Source: Populus alba (Eukaryota; Streptophyta; Magnoliopsida; Malpighiales; Salicaceae). From it: DNA of 64,000 bases. The notes beneath the pieces were generated by a model. It did not search any database. It was not told the origin of the DNA and saw only the letters and a program-made list of their open reading frames with translations. The stretch spans positions 10,459,493 to 10,523,492 of the forward strand of contig NC_133287.1 in the NCBI RefSeq assembly GCF_005239225.2. Reading direction: 5' to 3'. The stretch's first letter is position 1; every line of letters begins with the position of its first letter. Positions 12,840-25,924 of the stretch are shown here, piece after piece. The position numbers were made by a program, and so were the translations under genes.

Positions 12840-14590
12840 ACTGATATTCTAGTAGTTTCCTATGTTTGAGCTCACCACCTTCTCAGAGAAATGGTTCATA
12901 GGAAAGCTACCAGAGTCTTAAATGTACTGAGAGACTGACGCAGACTTAGCCCGTTGGTCTTTCGTGATGAACGAATCCGTCTTCTCATAGTTTATGGCAT
13001 GCCTCAAAATTTATGCTTGAACTTGAAGGCCATTTTTAAAATGACACTGGTGGCTGAAGGCCATTCACTGTGATTTGGTTGCTTCAAATTTTCAAGGCAT
13101 CCAAGGACGGAGATGACCTTTAGGGTCAATTTCGAAATGGGGACATAAAATGTTGTGATTGGTCAAATCTTGGCTGACACAAGGCACATTGGCACAATCA
13201 TGTATAGCAGTTAAAGGACAACAGTTTGTACTACTGTGACTGCAAAACTTTGTAACGAGTTCTCAGAAGAAAAAAAGCATCTAGACTCCTGGTGTTACAG
13301 AGCATTGATCAAAGTCTCCCGTGCACATACCTAGTAATTAAAAGCAGTTTTTCAATTTAAATAATTGAGTACTTATACTTTGGTTCTTGATCTGTAGAGG
13401 TCTGCCTATTTATAGTCTCTTTTTCTTCTTTTTTAATCTTGACATGTAAAGATACTAAGGGAAACATGCTAGGTTTTTTTTTTTATTATTATTGGTTCCA
13501 ATTAAAAAAATTGATTAAAGATTAAAAGAAAGACAAAAATAATAAACAAACAATGTTATTTATTTATATATTATTATTAAATATACTACAATGGCTAAGG
13601 TCGGTTTCATCCATTTTTTTATGTTGTTTTTTTTATTGAATTCTTTTATGATCTAATTCTATCAAATAAAATTTTAAATTATAATAGAAAGAACCATTAA
13701 AAGAGAGGGATATCAAGAAAACATGTTGCAGAATTTTAATTTTGATTTAAAAATTTATTTTGTTCATCTCAAAAAATAAACATTTTTATGAACTTTTTTT
13801 AAAAAATAAATCATATCAATATGATAAAGAGATTTTAATTAAATAAAGATCATTTTTTATTTTGGATAGTTAAGAGTCTACATTACTAAAAAAATCTAAA
13901 TTTTTTTAGTGGATAAAAATAGATTAATAAAAATAGACGGGTTAAAAATAGATTAAATAGAAAATAGAAAAAAAAAAAGGTTATACTTGTTTTCGATGCA
14001 ATTTAAATTATTATATTTTTTATAAAAATAATTATTGATATATAATTAAACAAAAAAGTTTGAATAGCTCCCTCAAGGTCAATTATTTTTTAATTCAGCC
14101 TTCGACGAGGTCAATTATCTAGCATGGGAATACAAAAATTAAAACTACAACCATGCCTTTGTCAAAAGGGTTTCTAGTGCCAAGAAACCACCTAAAAACG
14201 AAAAAAAAAAAAAGAGGGGAAAGGAAAGGAAAAATTGAAAACTTCTCCACTATGATGGAATTACCTTCACAACAAAACCTAAAGGATGATACGAGTGGAG
14301 AGTATAGATTTCATTTGATTCATAAAATGACTAACCTTCACCGAATGAACTATAAGGGCAGTTTAGCATCAAATGGTAGTTTACAAATCCACCCTGGTTT
14401 TTTGTTGAAATATTTCTTGTGCCTCTGCTTCATTTCTGTACACCCGAAAGCCAGTTTTTCGCTGGTCAAAAAAACCCTTCATCCCAAGTTGCCAACCGTT
14501 ACATAGAAACTACACAATAATATTATTATTCACATTACATTTTCAGTGTGGGTGGCAAGGATCAATGGCGGTATAATAACATACCAATCC
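12840..14590. other. 3'UTR of FHA gene, then AT-rich intergenic DNA
   Basis: The first 400-500 bases keep a balanced composition and are probably the 3' untranslated region of the kanadaptin-like gene. From about 13430 to 14150 the sequence is very A/T-rich with no gene. The open frame at 14153-14506 contains a run of lysines from poly-A and resembles nothing I know. Confidence 0.5.
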
Positions 14591-14591
14591 G

Positions 14592-14960
14592 TTAGGGCAG
14601 AAACATATGCATCCAGCATTTCGTAGAGCATAACCATGGGCCATCATACTCTCTCTGTCTCTCTCTCTCCATTCCTGGAGTCAAGGCACGTTTCAAAATC
14701 ACGAAGCTCTGCATCATTCTCAAAAATCAATGAAGCCACCTTGTCATAAGCCCCTATAATCTTGCTACCTCTTTGTTCAATGCAAGAACCTCAGAGAAGC
14801 ATATACCCACCACAAAATATCTGTGCTTGCTATACAGCAGCATTCAGAGCTGAGTCAATGGAAATGAGACTGAACGAAGATCTCCCATGCTTGATGACCT
14901 CTTTCAAGATACTATATACAATAGTGAGGCTAGTCTCTTGCAGGAAGTTTTCATTAGATC
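14592..14960 (-). pseudogene. Decayed coding-like remnant / RPOT 3' region, family unknown
   Basis: Read on the minus strand just past the RPOT stop, two frames give protein-like text broken by stops and a frame change. The first, around 14960-14830, reads SLTIVYSILKEVIKHGRSS then ISIDSALNAAV. The second, 14790-14592, reads KIIGAYDKVASLIF, ENDAELRDFETCLDSRN. A third frame between them offers VYASLRFL. I cannot name the family. It may lie in the RPOT 3'UTR or be the remains of a neighbouring gene. That it is an old coding sequence is a guess from residue composition. Confidence 0.25.
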
Positions 14961-15063
14961 ATGCCTTTCCATAATCATGCTTCGCAAGAAACAAAGAATG
15001 AATGACACCCATTAAAGATTGGTGTCATGTTAGTGTAGCAATGAGAGGACCCGTTGCACTGAA

Positions 15064-18000
15064 TCAGTTGAAGAAATAAGGTGATTCCAACACTTGCCTC
15101 AACTCAAAGTCTCCCCATTCAGGCAAAGGCGGAAAAGACAGTGTAGGAAAGGACTTTTCGAAGCTCTCCAACAACTGCATACAAAACAGAAGGTATAAAT
15201 GATGGATTAGACACAACACAGTTATTTGAAGTGTAAGTAGAAATTATTGGCATCTTTTTATCCCAAAACACAGTCGAAACTGTGGTTGAGAGCAAATTAT
15301 AAAGGATGTTTTAATTAATTAACGGCAGCAAATGTTGTTTATTTAAACATAATGCCATATACCTCTTCATCCTTTTCTCCACCCCAAGACAATCACAATC
15401 GATTAAAGTGTAAGAAAATTAACTTGCCTCTTGTCAGCTCTACCAAAAAAACTTCAAAAATATTGTATTGGGGGGCTTTTCCCTTGTACAAATACATAAT
15501 GATGCTAGGCAATGGATGGGCCATTTATCTTTCCAGTTTGTAGAGCAATATAGCAGTGCTAATACTTACATTTTTTAATATAGGTGTTTCATAGAGTTCA
15601 ACAAACTTTTCCCTCAGTATCCTGTTCATTTCATCCACGTCACATGCATGTGTCCAATATGAATCGTGAACTCCTGTAATGGTATGCCATATACAGTAAT
15701 AAGAAATCAAAACTAGGAATAGGACAACATTTAAGACAAAATCCAGTTACAAGTGAAAAAAACCTGCAAATTTTAAGCCTGCCCTTTTGCAGGCAACTGC
15801 AGTCATCATCATATGAGAACCATCAAGGGAATGAACAAAATTTGGTGGGAAAGCTGTTCTCTGTCGTTTGACCATAACCTGTAACAGTAGAAGAACCACC
15901 AAATTTGAGATCCAGGACCCGGAAGGTTCAATATTTTTCCCCTTTCTTTTAGTATTTTGATTAGTCCAGACCGAACTAAAAAAACAAATGCAGAAAAATT
16001 TAGCTGGACAAAAAACTTAGGCACCTGCTAAAGCCCACCAGAAATTCAGAATATTAGGAAACAGTTTACAGAATGTACCCATGTAAGATAACTATGATCC
16101 TTGAACAATATTTTCAGCCATAAAAACAGTTATTTCAGACCTTTCACAATTAGATGCGCTATCAACATCCTAGCAGAGACTCACAAGCCACAATAAATAA
16201 TATGGAATCTCTATTAACTAGAGCAGAAAACAGAAACATTACCTTGTCAGTTTCCTTTTGTAGTGTTAAAAACTGTAGGGAGGTTTTGATCTGCAACAAT
16301 TGTATGAAAGGAAGATAAGAGAATTCAAAATGCCATTTCTATCGACATGAACGTAACAAAATGCCAATCTATTTCGTTTCTATACTTTTTTTTTTGTCCA
16401 GTAAGTACAATTAATGATCTACTATGCTTCTGCAAATGTTATAGAACTCACAACATGCTTCCCTAATTTCCGGTAAGGTTGTACAACAGGAAGTCCTAGT
16501 GGAGTTGTCCATCGCACTGGCTCATTTTCAGATGCAATAATCTGGTCATGTTAAACAGTCAACAGTCATATGGACAACAAAAAGAAAAAAGGTAAACAGA
16601 ATGTCAGTTGATGGTATAGAAACAATAACAAAAAAAATCAATAAAAAGGAAAAAACAAATAAATAGATGAGACAGAATCACCTTTGCACATTCCCCAAGC
16701 CAGTTCATGATACTTCGTGCAGCTTCAAACATCTCTCCTAAGGCAGTTAAGGTCACCTTATAAAGCAATAAAATAAAATATTGTCAGTGACCTGTTTTAT
16801 GAAAGAGTGAGGCTAAGGAATTATCAATCCTCGTTGTCAGGATGCTCCTTTCACACCTTTGCAGCATAGCAAGAACAACTGAAGATCTCTGAATTGTCTG
16901 TGAGACCACGTTCCTTTAACCTCCTTTTGATTTGGTCTCTAGCACCAATGTAAGTCACACCATACACAGATGTCATCACTGTCTGCTTCACCAATTTCCT
17001 ATCCACCTAGATTACGTCAAATTACTATTAGTTTGAAAGCATAAGAACATACCCTCTATGAAAAGCACACCCTATTCTTTGAATGAGATGGAAAAAGAGA
17101 AGGAAAGCATGGTACAGTTTTGACCCAGTTGTAACCAAGCCATCCCTTAGTGACAGAAGACCACTGTAATCGAGAATGAAAGCTTGAAGAAAACCTGACT
17201 GATTAATATTCTTGCACGCAAAGCGTCAGGAAAAACTTCTGGATCTTCCTGTGCATCCCTCCGCATGATGTCAAGTACTCTGCATTACAAAAGTTCACAT
17301 TCATCACGTTCTTTTTGCAGATATCTGCTTGCTTCACAACCAGCAATGCATGATAACAAAAAGAGGATGGAAAAAGAAAGATTCTTGTAAAGGCTATACA
17401 AATTTGGCTCCAACCAAACACATCCAATGGATACCACAGGAATTTGACTTCATGGATCTGGTCATAGGCCATGAAATAAGCACTTAGCTGATTGAAGTTT
17501 TTCTTTGATTGAATTGAAACAAATTAGGAGTTCCTAATTTAAACAGAAATATTGATCTTTGATTGGATGTTACTTCTTAATTACATATACCTACATTTCC
17601 AAGAACGCCAGAAAACTCGGCCAGTGAAATACTTTCTTCTTTGGCTTTGAGATAGTAATGCTTCCAAACTCTTAGGCTTTGAGACAATAATGCTTATTGC
17701 AGAATTTAATCAAATCAATACATGCTGGTGTGTTGCAAAAAAAGCTCCTAATTAGGAGGCGTTTTAGCTTATATTCCAAAGATCATATTTGTGGCTGTCC
17801 TCTCAAGAGTTGGTCAGAAGTCTAAAATTCAGATTATGTCTTCTTGTGATTTGGAACTTCAGAATTAAAAAGGGAATCCCTTAATTAAGCTAACTACCCA
17901 AGAGTTGCCTCAATTTTCAGCATAATTTTTTTAGTTTTTCAAATCTCTGGATTTTCGAGTTTTAGATCTAACCAAATCAGTGGAGTAGAAAACCACCATC

Positions 18001-21000
18001 TCCATTGATTTGCTTCAACAAAAAGCACATCTGAGTTCCAATCTTTTCAACTGTATCATGAGAAAACCACTTACCTAGCAGCTATTCCTGAGTAGACATC
18101 TGTGGGCTTCTCTCCAGCAACTAGATTAACAGCAGCTGCTCCCAACTGTTCAAGACTCCAATGATTTAACAACACAGAGGGGTTCAAAGTATAATCACAG
18201 GCATTTTTTTTTTTCCAAAAACAAAAACAAAGTTCAAAAAAAGAAAGTTTGCATAAAAAGGCAACTTGAATTCAACAAGGATTGGCATCAGCAAATGAAA
18301 ATCAGACAAGCAGATTGCGGGTATCAGGTTTTGTATATCAGCAGTAATCATATAGAAAAGTAAAACTTAATACCATCTTCCAATTCAAGTTAGGGACACT
18401 ACCTTGTCTCTTCCAAGTGCAGCATAGTGTTGCAGACCATTGCAGGAACCATCCTACAGAGAACCATAACAGGGAAGGGGTACCTCAGAAGGCAGTACAA
18501 GTTATGAAAAAAATAAAGAAATATCAGAGTAAAATAAATTACTAGGCCAGAAGAGCAAGCCCAGGGAAAAGAAAGAGAACAGTCTGGCATTAGTATTTAA
18601 GTTGATTGCCCCACATAGTTTGACATTTTTTTAGCAATAGTGCCAATAGAAGCCACCTAAGCTTATCATTTCATTCATTTTCAAAAGCAATTGGAGCAAG
18701 GTACAATACAAAAAATCTTGACTCTCCCTTTTCCATTCATCTTACTAATACCTCTGCTTCTCTCAATCCATTCCCTATATTCAGTAAAACTGTGCTCAAC
18801 TGAGTAGGATGCTTTATAATCCTTCTAAAAAATGCATACAAGAAGTTCATATGAGCACAAAGCAATGACATTGATAAGATATACCTGATGAATAGGAATA
18901 TGTGAAAGGCATGTTTCTGGAGAGGAGCTTCTCAAAGCTTCAGTGAGGTTAATGCACACAGCCAAGCACTGAAACGGATCTTCTGCGTGCAACCACCAAC
19001 GCTTTCCTTCAAGTGGTTTGTCCGCAGAATCAAATATATCATCAAGGTGATTCTCAGTAAATGCTATTCGTCCCTCATGTGATAACTTGTCTACACCACA
19101 AGCAAACAGATTTGCAAGGTGTATCTTCAGCCAGCGTAAGCCTGACTTTCCAAGAGGGCGTCCCTCTGCAAACTCCAAAATCCCCCGGCACAGATCTGAG
19201 CCGAGATGGTTTAAATATGGGTGCATGGGGTAGGCACGGCCACGAAAGTCAAGATTGTGTGGATAATAGAAACCTTCTTCATTTTTCATCTTCCGTGCTA
19301 CCTGGAGCCCATTAAGAACATTGACATAAATCCCAAGGAAATTGAAAGTGTAATATCTAAAATGAAGTCAAATGAATTTTACAGCAATTTTAAGTTCTGT
19401 GTCGCAACGCCGTGAATGTCTTTCCCTGTTCTCTTTTTTCACACTTTTGACTTTCCACTTCCACTTCTTTAGCAGTGCTTCATCTTCTGTTTCCGGATTC
19501 TCAGGTACAGGAACCTGAAATGAAGCCATTAAATGAGAAAGGTTTTCTAGTTGCTACAAAAATCATAATCAACTATTAGAACACAAAGAAAAAGTAAAGA
19601 CTTTCTAAAAAAAAACTGGAGTTACTAGGAGCAAAATTAGAAAAGATACTCACATCACTGCGGTCTACCAAATCAGCAAGACGACCTCCATTATTCCATA
19701 TTCTATCAACAACACTAAGTACCCTCTTATTTACCCTCCATTTGGTATTTCCTAATGTATCCAGGGCCTGGAAAATTCATTCAAACAAAAGATTAGCTTC
19801 TGGAAAAATCTAAATGCATGTAATAGCACATACACGATTCTCAGTTTTCACATGTTGGTACCATATAAGATTTTGTTCAAACAACACAATATACAGCAGT
19901 AACCATGCAATGCATCTAATATGTACAGACCTCAAAAACTAGCTGTAGCTGCTTCTTAGGTGTCCTCTTAATTGCTTCACGTTGCTGTTTAGCACCATGT
20001 ATCCGCATGACATAGGATGGTAAGAACAGGTGTGCACCTTTATCATAACTGCAAAGGGCATGAAGGTTATGGTTGACACAAGTAAAAGAGAGTTAAATAT
20101 CACAAGCTATTATGCAATTATGTAAGAAGTGCATAGAACTCAAAAATGCTACTTAAATGCAAGGTCCTGATTTATTACTAGAAGCAATAGTGGTGTTAAG
20201 AGTTGCAATAACTACATGGGAACCAGAATCCATCCACCAAGTCAAAAACATCCAGATTGAAGTAACATGTGTGAGGAACCTGTAAGAAACATTTGCATCT
20301 TCCAGATTTGTATAGGAGGATCTAAAATTAATTATAGTAGGGACTATGCTTATGTGCCTCCAGCGATGGTTTTGGCTTGATGCCCAATCTAATCAAATGG
20401 AAGTTATTCAGAGTGCAATCTCTGGTATAATTTATCTTTGCTTTTTGTTGATTGACAGTTCTTCCTGGAATCCACTCCTAATGGATACAACCAAAAGTGC
20501 TAGGGATCTTATCAGATTTCAAGGCAACAGGTTGAATGGCACAAGCTGCTCTAGAGGCCTCTTCATATTCCAAAGCAATGTGTACTTTTTCCAATGAGGA
20601 TTGATCACCTATTAATTTCCTGTCATATAAACCAAGAATGTTTGGCAACTGGTTCTTTCCTTGTGTGATTACCAGGCTAAATGGTGATTGGTGATCGAGA
20701 TAAAGAATTCTGGTGGGCCAAAAAGTTTGCATGGAAGAATTTTCAGGCCATTCTGTTGCATATTGATTGGTGTGCATACATCTATTTGGTTTGGAAAGCA
20801 AGAAATCACATGATTCACAACAATGCAGATGAGCAGCAGTTCATATTTTCAAGTCTATTATTCAATCTGTACAGTCCAGATCCAAAAAAACAAAGGACCT
20901 GAAACCTCTTGGAAGACCCAAATGGATCATGATTTGACAACTTTGAAACTACTGTAGCTAACTTTAGCTATTAATTTCTTTGTTGTTTTTCAGCTAGTTC

Positions 21001-24000
21001 AGTTTTCCTTCAGCTTTTGGTGACAATTAGGCAGGACATCTCCTGTTTCGGTTGCTTTTGATCAGTAAAATTCTCATTTATCAGAAGAGCAATTCATTTG
21101 ATAGTGGATAAAATGGACACCAATCAAAATGCAATGACATGATGCCTTATTTATACACGCACGCGCGCATATATTGAGAGGGAGGGAGGGAGGGAGGAGA
21201 AAGTTTAGGATATCAAGATATTTATCCCTATGAACCCAATGTTGACCTATTACTGACACACTCCTCGCATCAAAAAATCAAAACACTCCATTTTCATATT
21301 GACAGTCGAGGTCATCAGAATAATTTCTCATATTACATTTAAATAAACAACCACTCTTGAGTACAAATTGACCATCATTACGTAAACACATCACTCATGT
21401 TTCCACAATAATATTTAATGGAAGTAATCTACTGATTTAACTGGTTACTCACTGCTTTTCCTTCTTTATCCTTATCCATGGAGCTTCCTTCATCTTTGTC
21501 TTCTTACAATTTTGTTTTACAAAAAATAAACCTACATCAAGAAAAACTTAACCACACTCCATGAAAAACATATCCTAACCAACTCAGAAAACAACAAAGT
21601 TCAAACAACTCGGTTTGACTGCAGAGATCCATCTGTGCCATTTCTCTCATGAAATCATCTGTTGTCTTCATGCCCTTCTGGCACATTTGAAATAAATAAT
21701 GTTTTCCTATCTATGGCCCATTTGGAAGTCATCACCTGAACTAAAGCACTTCAATTGAGTTCTCCATGTACTATCCTAATCTTAAATTAACTCCATATCT
21801 GACTTCACATAAAAACAATAATTTGACACTGTAACTTTTCTTGTACTGGAATCATCCACCACAGAATCCTTGTAGAAAACATAGTACCTTTCCTTTTTCT
21901 ATATTTTATCTCTAACTGCCAATCATTCTTTTCCGGAAGCATACCTTTCCCTTTAACATAAATAAACATTTACAGTAAAGAATTCCATATCAATCTCTAA
22001 AATTTGCTGCCTATGGCAATAATGTTAATTTTCCCTTCTTGAACATGATAGTAATTTGTAAATGCCCATCAATGTTTTAAAACAGTGCTCTCAATTCTCT
22101 CGAGAATCCTAGACAAACTCTTCCATCTCATATCTCATATTCACCATTTCAAAAAACACTTGTAAGACAATTAGTTGTTCTTCCAACAAAGGTTTAGGAA
22201 ATGGAAAGGCAGGGCCGTGAAATATGCTAGGATGCTAATTTAAAATTGGAATTCCAGACTTTAATTTCAGAAATCCATCAATTCATCAATCACACCATTT
22301 TAAGAGATTAACTTGACCAAAAAAATAACTGAAAACAACTCCAGGCATCAAGCAGATGTAACTGAAACAAGGTAAATATTCTGGAACTTGGAAATTATAT
22401 CCAACTAGAAAAGATCAAATTAAAGCAAGACAAACATGGCAAAACTGTAAATATAAAATCAAAAGTTACCGTACCCTCTCCATCGAAGTGGTGGCACCAA
22501 CATTGGCATATAAGGAATCACTATGTGCCTATCCTGTTTGGAGAAATAACACTTTTTATGGCTCCTTGTACAAGAAAAAAGAAGAAAAACTTCTGCGACT
22601 TAAAAGGCACCAAGGAAATTGTCTGCAGATCATGTTTGTTTCAGCTCTAAAATCTAGAAACTACCTATCTGCTTTGAAATAGATGGCATACCCCATGCAA
22701 GTTCAATGTTATAAAGGACAATAAAATATGAAAACTGGATTTCATTAAAAGAACAAAATATAACAAGGTTACTCACAGTTTGCTCAAGGCCTTTGAGGAC
22801 TAGCGAGTCACATTGAATAACACCATATTTTCTGGAAGTCTTCCTGTTAAGAAAAGGCCAATGTGTGCATCAGTTTGAAGCAATTACAGGGGAGATAAAT
22901 AAATTGAGCTCATCGAGTTGACAAAAGAATGGCTCCGTACTTATTTTCATATGACACAGTTCTGAACGTGTGTACAAATGCAGGTCGAAGATCAGGTGGA
23001 CTATCAGCTAACTGATCAGGAGGAGGCTGTATATAAGCTGTTTGTAACAGCAATTCAATTAGACGGCTGCCGACCTGCAAAGTGCAAGGACAGAATCAAA
23101 TTTGAATATGGTACATTAGTTCAAGAAAATTAGCTTTCACCTATGATTACATGCACACAAACCTTGGCCTTAGCATCTGTGCTCCATGATTTTGAATCAT
23201 CGTGCCCCTTCACAATCTTCCTCACTGCTGGCAGCTTTTGTTTTTTAATCAAATCAGTAACCTTTTTTCTTAGCTTCTCTTCTTCATTCATGACAGCAGG
23301 GGATTCACCTTCTACACTATTCTTGCTATTATCAGCGTTTTCCTTTTTCTTCTTTGTTTTCTCCAAGAAATTGTGTATCCTAATCTGTTTTATCACAGAA
23401 ACAGTCACAGATTCAGCCCATCAGCTGAAAGAAAGAGAACAAGGCTGGAGAGTTAGGGGGTTCAATATATTGATTAAGAATGGTATTCCTAAATATTTCT
23501 GCATTGTATAGTTTTTTTATTTAAAAAAAAAAAAAAAAAGGAACTCCCAAAGTCAGAGGAGACACTGGAGTAAAGTGTCACATGTGCCTTTAAAGTCTAA
23601 ACTAGGTAAAAACCTAAAAAAAAAAATTATTAAACAAAGCCACAAACAAAAACTTGCATAATTGAAATGCTAAAGATAATTGTTGTCTCCAACAGGATAT
23701 GCAATAGTACAAATCCATAGTGACATGGAGTGTCCTAACATGAGATGTGTTCTAACAAAGGGAAGTTGAAATCTCACTCTTATTGGTCCACAATGTTCAG
23801 AATTTGAAGAAAGTGTAGATCAATAAAGAAAGGTGGAATAGAGTATTCAGCTTAATAAGGCCCATGACATGAAAAGTTTAATGTATAATGACAAAGTTGT
23901 AAGAAATTGGTATCTAAAAGATGTTACATTACACTACATTGCTATGCCCTGCCTAAATTTGATGTCTTCACTGGAACTATTAAACAACACAAGAACTTGA

Positions 24001-25290
24001 ATTCATGCGGAATCAAAATAAAGCTGAAGGTGAAAACTATAGATATTTAGGAAAAGAAATTCAGAAAAAACCTCCTTCAACATTGGACACACAAAATTTT
24101 ACAGACGTAATGGAAAAATATAATTTTACAGGCATTACTGAGGTTTCATAATCTAAGTTCCATAGCTGATTTTTATCGATGGTAACTCCACCTTTCTTCC
24201 AAGTTCATCACCTCAGATGAAGGCTGTCTAAATGCAATTTTAAGGACCTTTATGTTTCCCCTCATCTTACTATATTTTTATCCGGGCACTCATTAACCTG
24301 TGTCTATAAATCAAACAGCAACCATAAAATAAGCAAATAAAACAGGTTCAAATCACTTACCTCCTGCTCAATTGCATCACCAATCATACAAGCAGCAGCC
24401 ACTACTCTTGCACATCCATGTTCCCCACCTATCATCACCATTGCTGTGAGCTTATGCATAGTAATAACAGACATCATATCAGCTGGCAACAGATCAAAAT
24501 AGGGAGCATAATCCGGTCTGGTCTTCCCTCTTCTAATCGACTCCTGCTCTTTCGCAATTGCATCTCTCAAAGGCTCAAACCAACCAAGAAACAAACCCTT
24601 CATATATGGCAAATTAGGAGCCAACTTATGCTCACACATATCCTTTAGAAGTTCCTTATATTCTTTCGCTGCCTGTTCCCATGCTTCAGCCTCAATCTTC
24701 ACTTGCCTTCTCCTTAAGGCCTTATACTTCCCTGACCCCATTCCACGGTTAGCATGTAGCCTCCTTCTCCTCCTAAAGTCCTTCTCTTTCTCCTCTTCTT
24801 TCCTCGTTTGTTGCAACAATTCTTGCAATTCCTCATCAACAACCACATTATCTTCAACGTCTGTTGATGACACTGCCTCAGCTACACTCACATATCCTCT
24901 TGGACACAACCCACTACACAGATTCCCATTACTACTATCACCATTTCTCAAAAAACCAAAACTAGGTTTTCCCATATAATCCTCATGGGTTGATATTTCG
25001 CCAATTCGGCGAAAACCCAGCTGTGGACTTGAGTTATTAACTGAATGGAACTTGGATTTCTCAAAAAAGATGGGTTCTTGAGGGGCTCCTAAAAAGCTGT
25101 GAGTTCTTGGAAATGAAGGGAAATTGAGAGACTTTGATTGGGGTTTCAAAATGGCTTGTTTTGCAACGTTTCTCCACATAACTGTGGATGGTTTTGAATT
25201 GATTAGGGATAGAACTGAGGGTTTCTTATCAAAAGCAATCAAAGGATCAATTTTTTTGGTAGAGAATATATGGGGGTTGGCACTGGACAT
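15064..25290 (-). CDS. RPOT2: Phage-type organelle RNA polymerase, dual-targeted RPOTmp type
   Basis: Nineteen exons (5' to 3'): 25290-24361, 23384-23163, 23074-22941, 22843-22777, 22533-22475, 20048-19931, 19767-19654, 19514-19383, 19301-18885, 18453-18403, 18145-18075, 17279-17195, 17006-16857, 16756-16682, 16541-16452, 16290-16243, 15878-15764, 15673-15570, 15174-15064. They total 3093 nt (1030 aa), close to Arabidopsis RPOTmp. This single-subunit, T7-like enzyme transcribes mitochondrial and, in eudicots, some plastid genes. Catalytic residues expected from T7 are present: D732 ([11 protein letters not shown], first codon of exon 10), K807 and Y815 ([10 protein letters not shown]) and D963 ([11 protein letters not shown]); the protein ends ESPYFFN. 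The N-terminus (MSSANPH, with a second methionine at [10 protein letters not shown]) matches RPOTmp rather than the purely mitochondrial or plastid paralogues. Cys660 stands in FACGVDK where I expect glycine. The exon 17 donor (GTTTTT) is weak but frame-supported. Confidence 0.95.
20330..20902 (+). pseudogene. Non-LTR retrotransposon (LINE) remnant, RT zinc-binding region
   Basis: On the plus strand, antisense to RPOT, the translation of 20681-20902 contains [14 protein letters not shown], then [20 protein letters not shown]. The W-x-A-x-Y-x-[VI]-W-x-x-R-N pattern is typical of the zinc-binding region after the reverse transcriptase in plant LINE polyproteins (zf-RVT family). Sequence upstream (from about 20346) is stop-broken and only loosely similar. 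No poly-A tail or target-site duplication was identified. The element is too short to be active. Confidence 0.45.
21155..21197. repeat. CA/CG run and (GGGA)n microsatellite
   Basis: A short 'cacgcacgcgcgc' run is followed by several GGGA units. Both lie inside RPOT intron 5. Confidence 0.85.
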
Positions 25291-25920
25291 CAAATTTTTA
25301 TGTTAAGAATTTTCAAGGAAATGAAAAAAAAAAAAATGGAATTGAAGTGATTGAGAGATGAATTGAAATGTATTGGTAATTGAATTCGAGAAAATAATTG
25401 AATTCATAGAGGCGAGGGCATGCTATAGTGGCCGCCTTAAACCCTGCCTGAACCTTCTTTGGGGTTTTAGCTAAATCGTTTTTGTTCATTTTTGTCCATT
25501 GAATTCAATTCCGCAGTAATTTAAAATTGAATTCATAATTTTTTATACTTTGTTATATTTAAAATAAAAATTTAATTTATATATTATTAAAATATTTGTG
25601 AAAATAAATTAAATAGAAATGTTAATTATTTTATTTTTAATTCAAAAATTATTTTTTTTCAATGTAAAAATAAAATCCAGAGTCTCCAGACTTAATAGCC
25701 GCAAAAACCAATCATTTTTACAATGTAATATGGAAATTGGAAAGTAGTTCTCAACGTTGCGTGATATCCATATGGTCACCCATTTTCACTCAAGTATGCT
25801 CTTTGGGCCAATATAAAATTACTTTCGGTTGAGTACTAGATTTTTTTTTTTCACACCACATTACAGGTTGAATCATATGTTATCTCATATAAAAAAAATA
25901 TATATATTCAATGCATAATA
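25291..25920. promoter_or_regulatory. RPOT upstream region
   Basis: Upstream DNA of the polymerase gene. Around 25425-25470 it is less A/T-rich than its surroundings and contains AAACCCTG, resembling the telo-box (AAACCCTA) common in promoters of plant translation and organelle-expression genes. No clear TATA box was seen. Beyond about 25500 the DNA becomes A/T-rich repeat. The promoter assignment is from position only. Confidence 0.35.
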
Positions 25921-25924
25921 ATCT

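Larger units (their letters stand above)
20049..22474 (-). other. RPOT intron 5, large intron with inserted DNA
   Basis: At 2426 nt this is the longest RPOT intron. It holds a probable LINE remnant (about 20330-20902), a CACGCACGCGCG run followed by GGGA repeats (21155-21197), and otherwise unremarkable A/T-rich DNA. The exons on either side join in frame. Confidence 0.8.

Noticed and set aside
20478..20801. Minus-strand open frame of 107 codons in RPOT intron 5
   Set aside because: No recognisable domain, lies opposite the LINE-like fragment and is not bounded by splice sites that keep the RPOT frame.
23143..23511. Plus-strand open frame opposite RPOT exon 2
   Set aside because: Antisense of a lysine/glutamate-rich exon (phenylalanine/serine-rich result).
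25291..25293. RPOT start one codon earlier
   Set aside because: The codon at 25293-25291 is TTG; the first ATG is at 25290 and matches the MSSA- start of RPOTmp.
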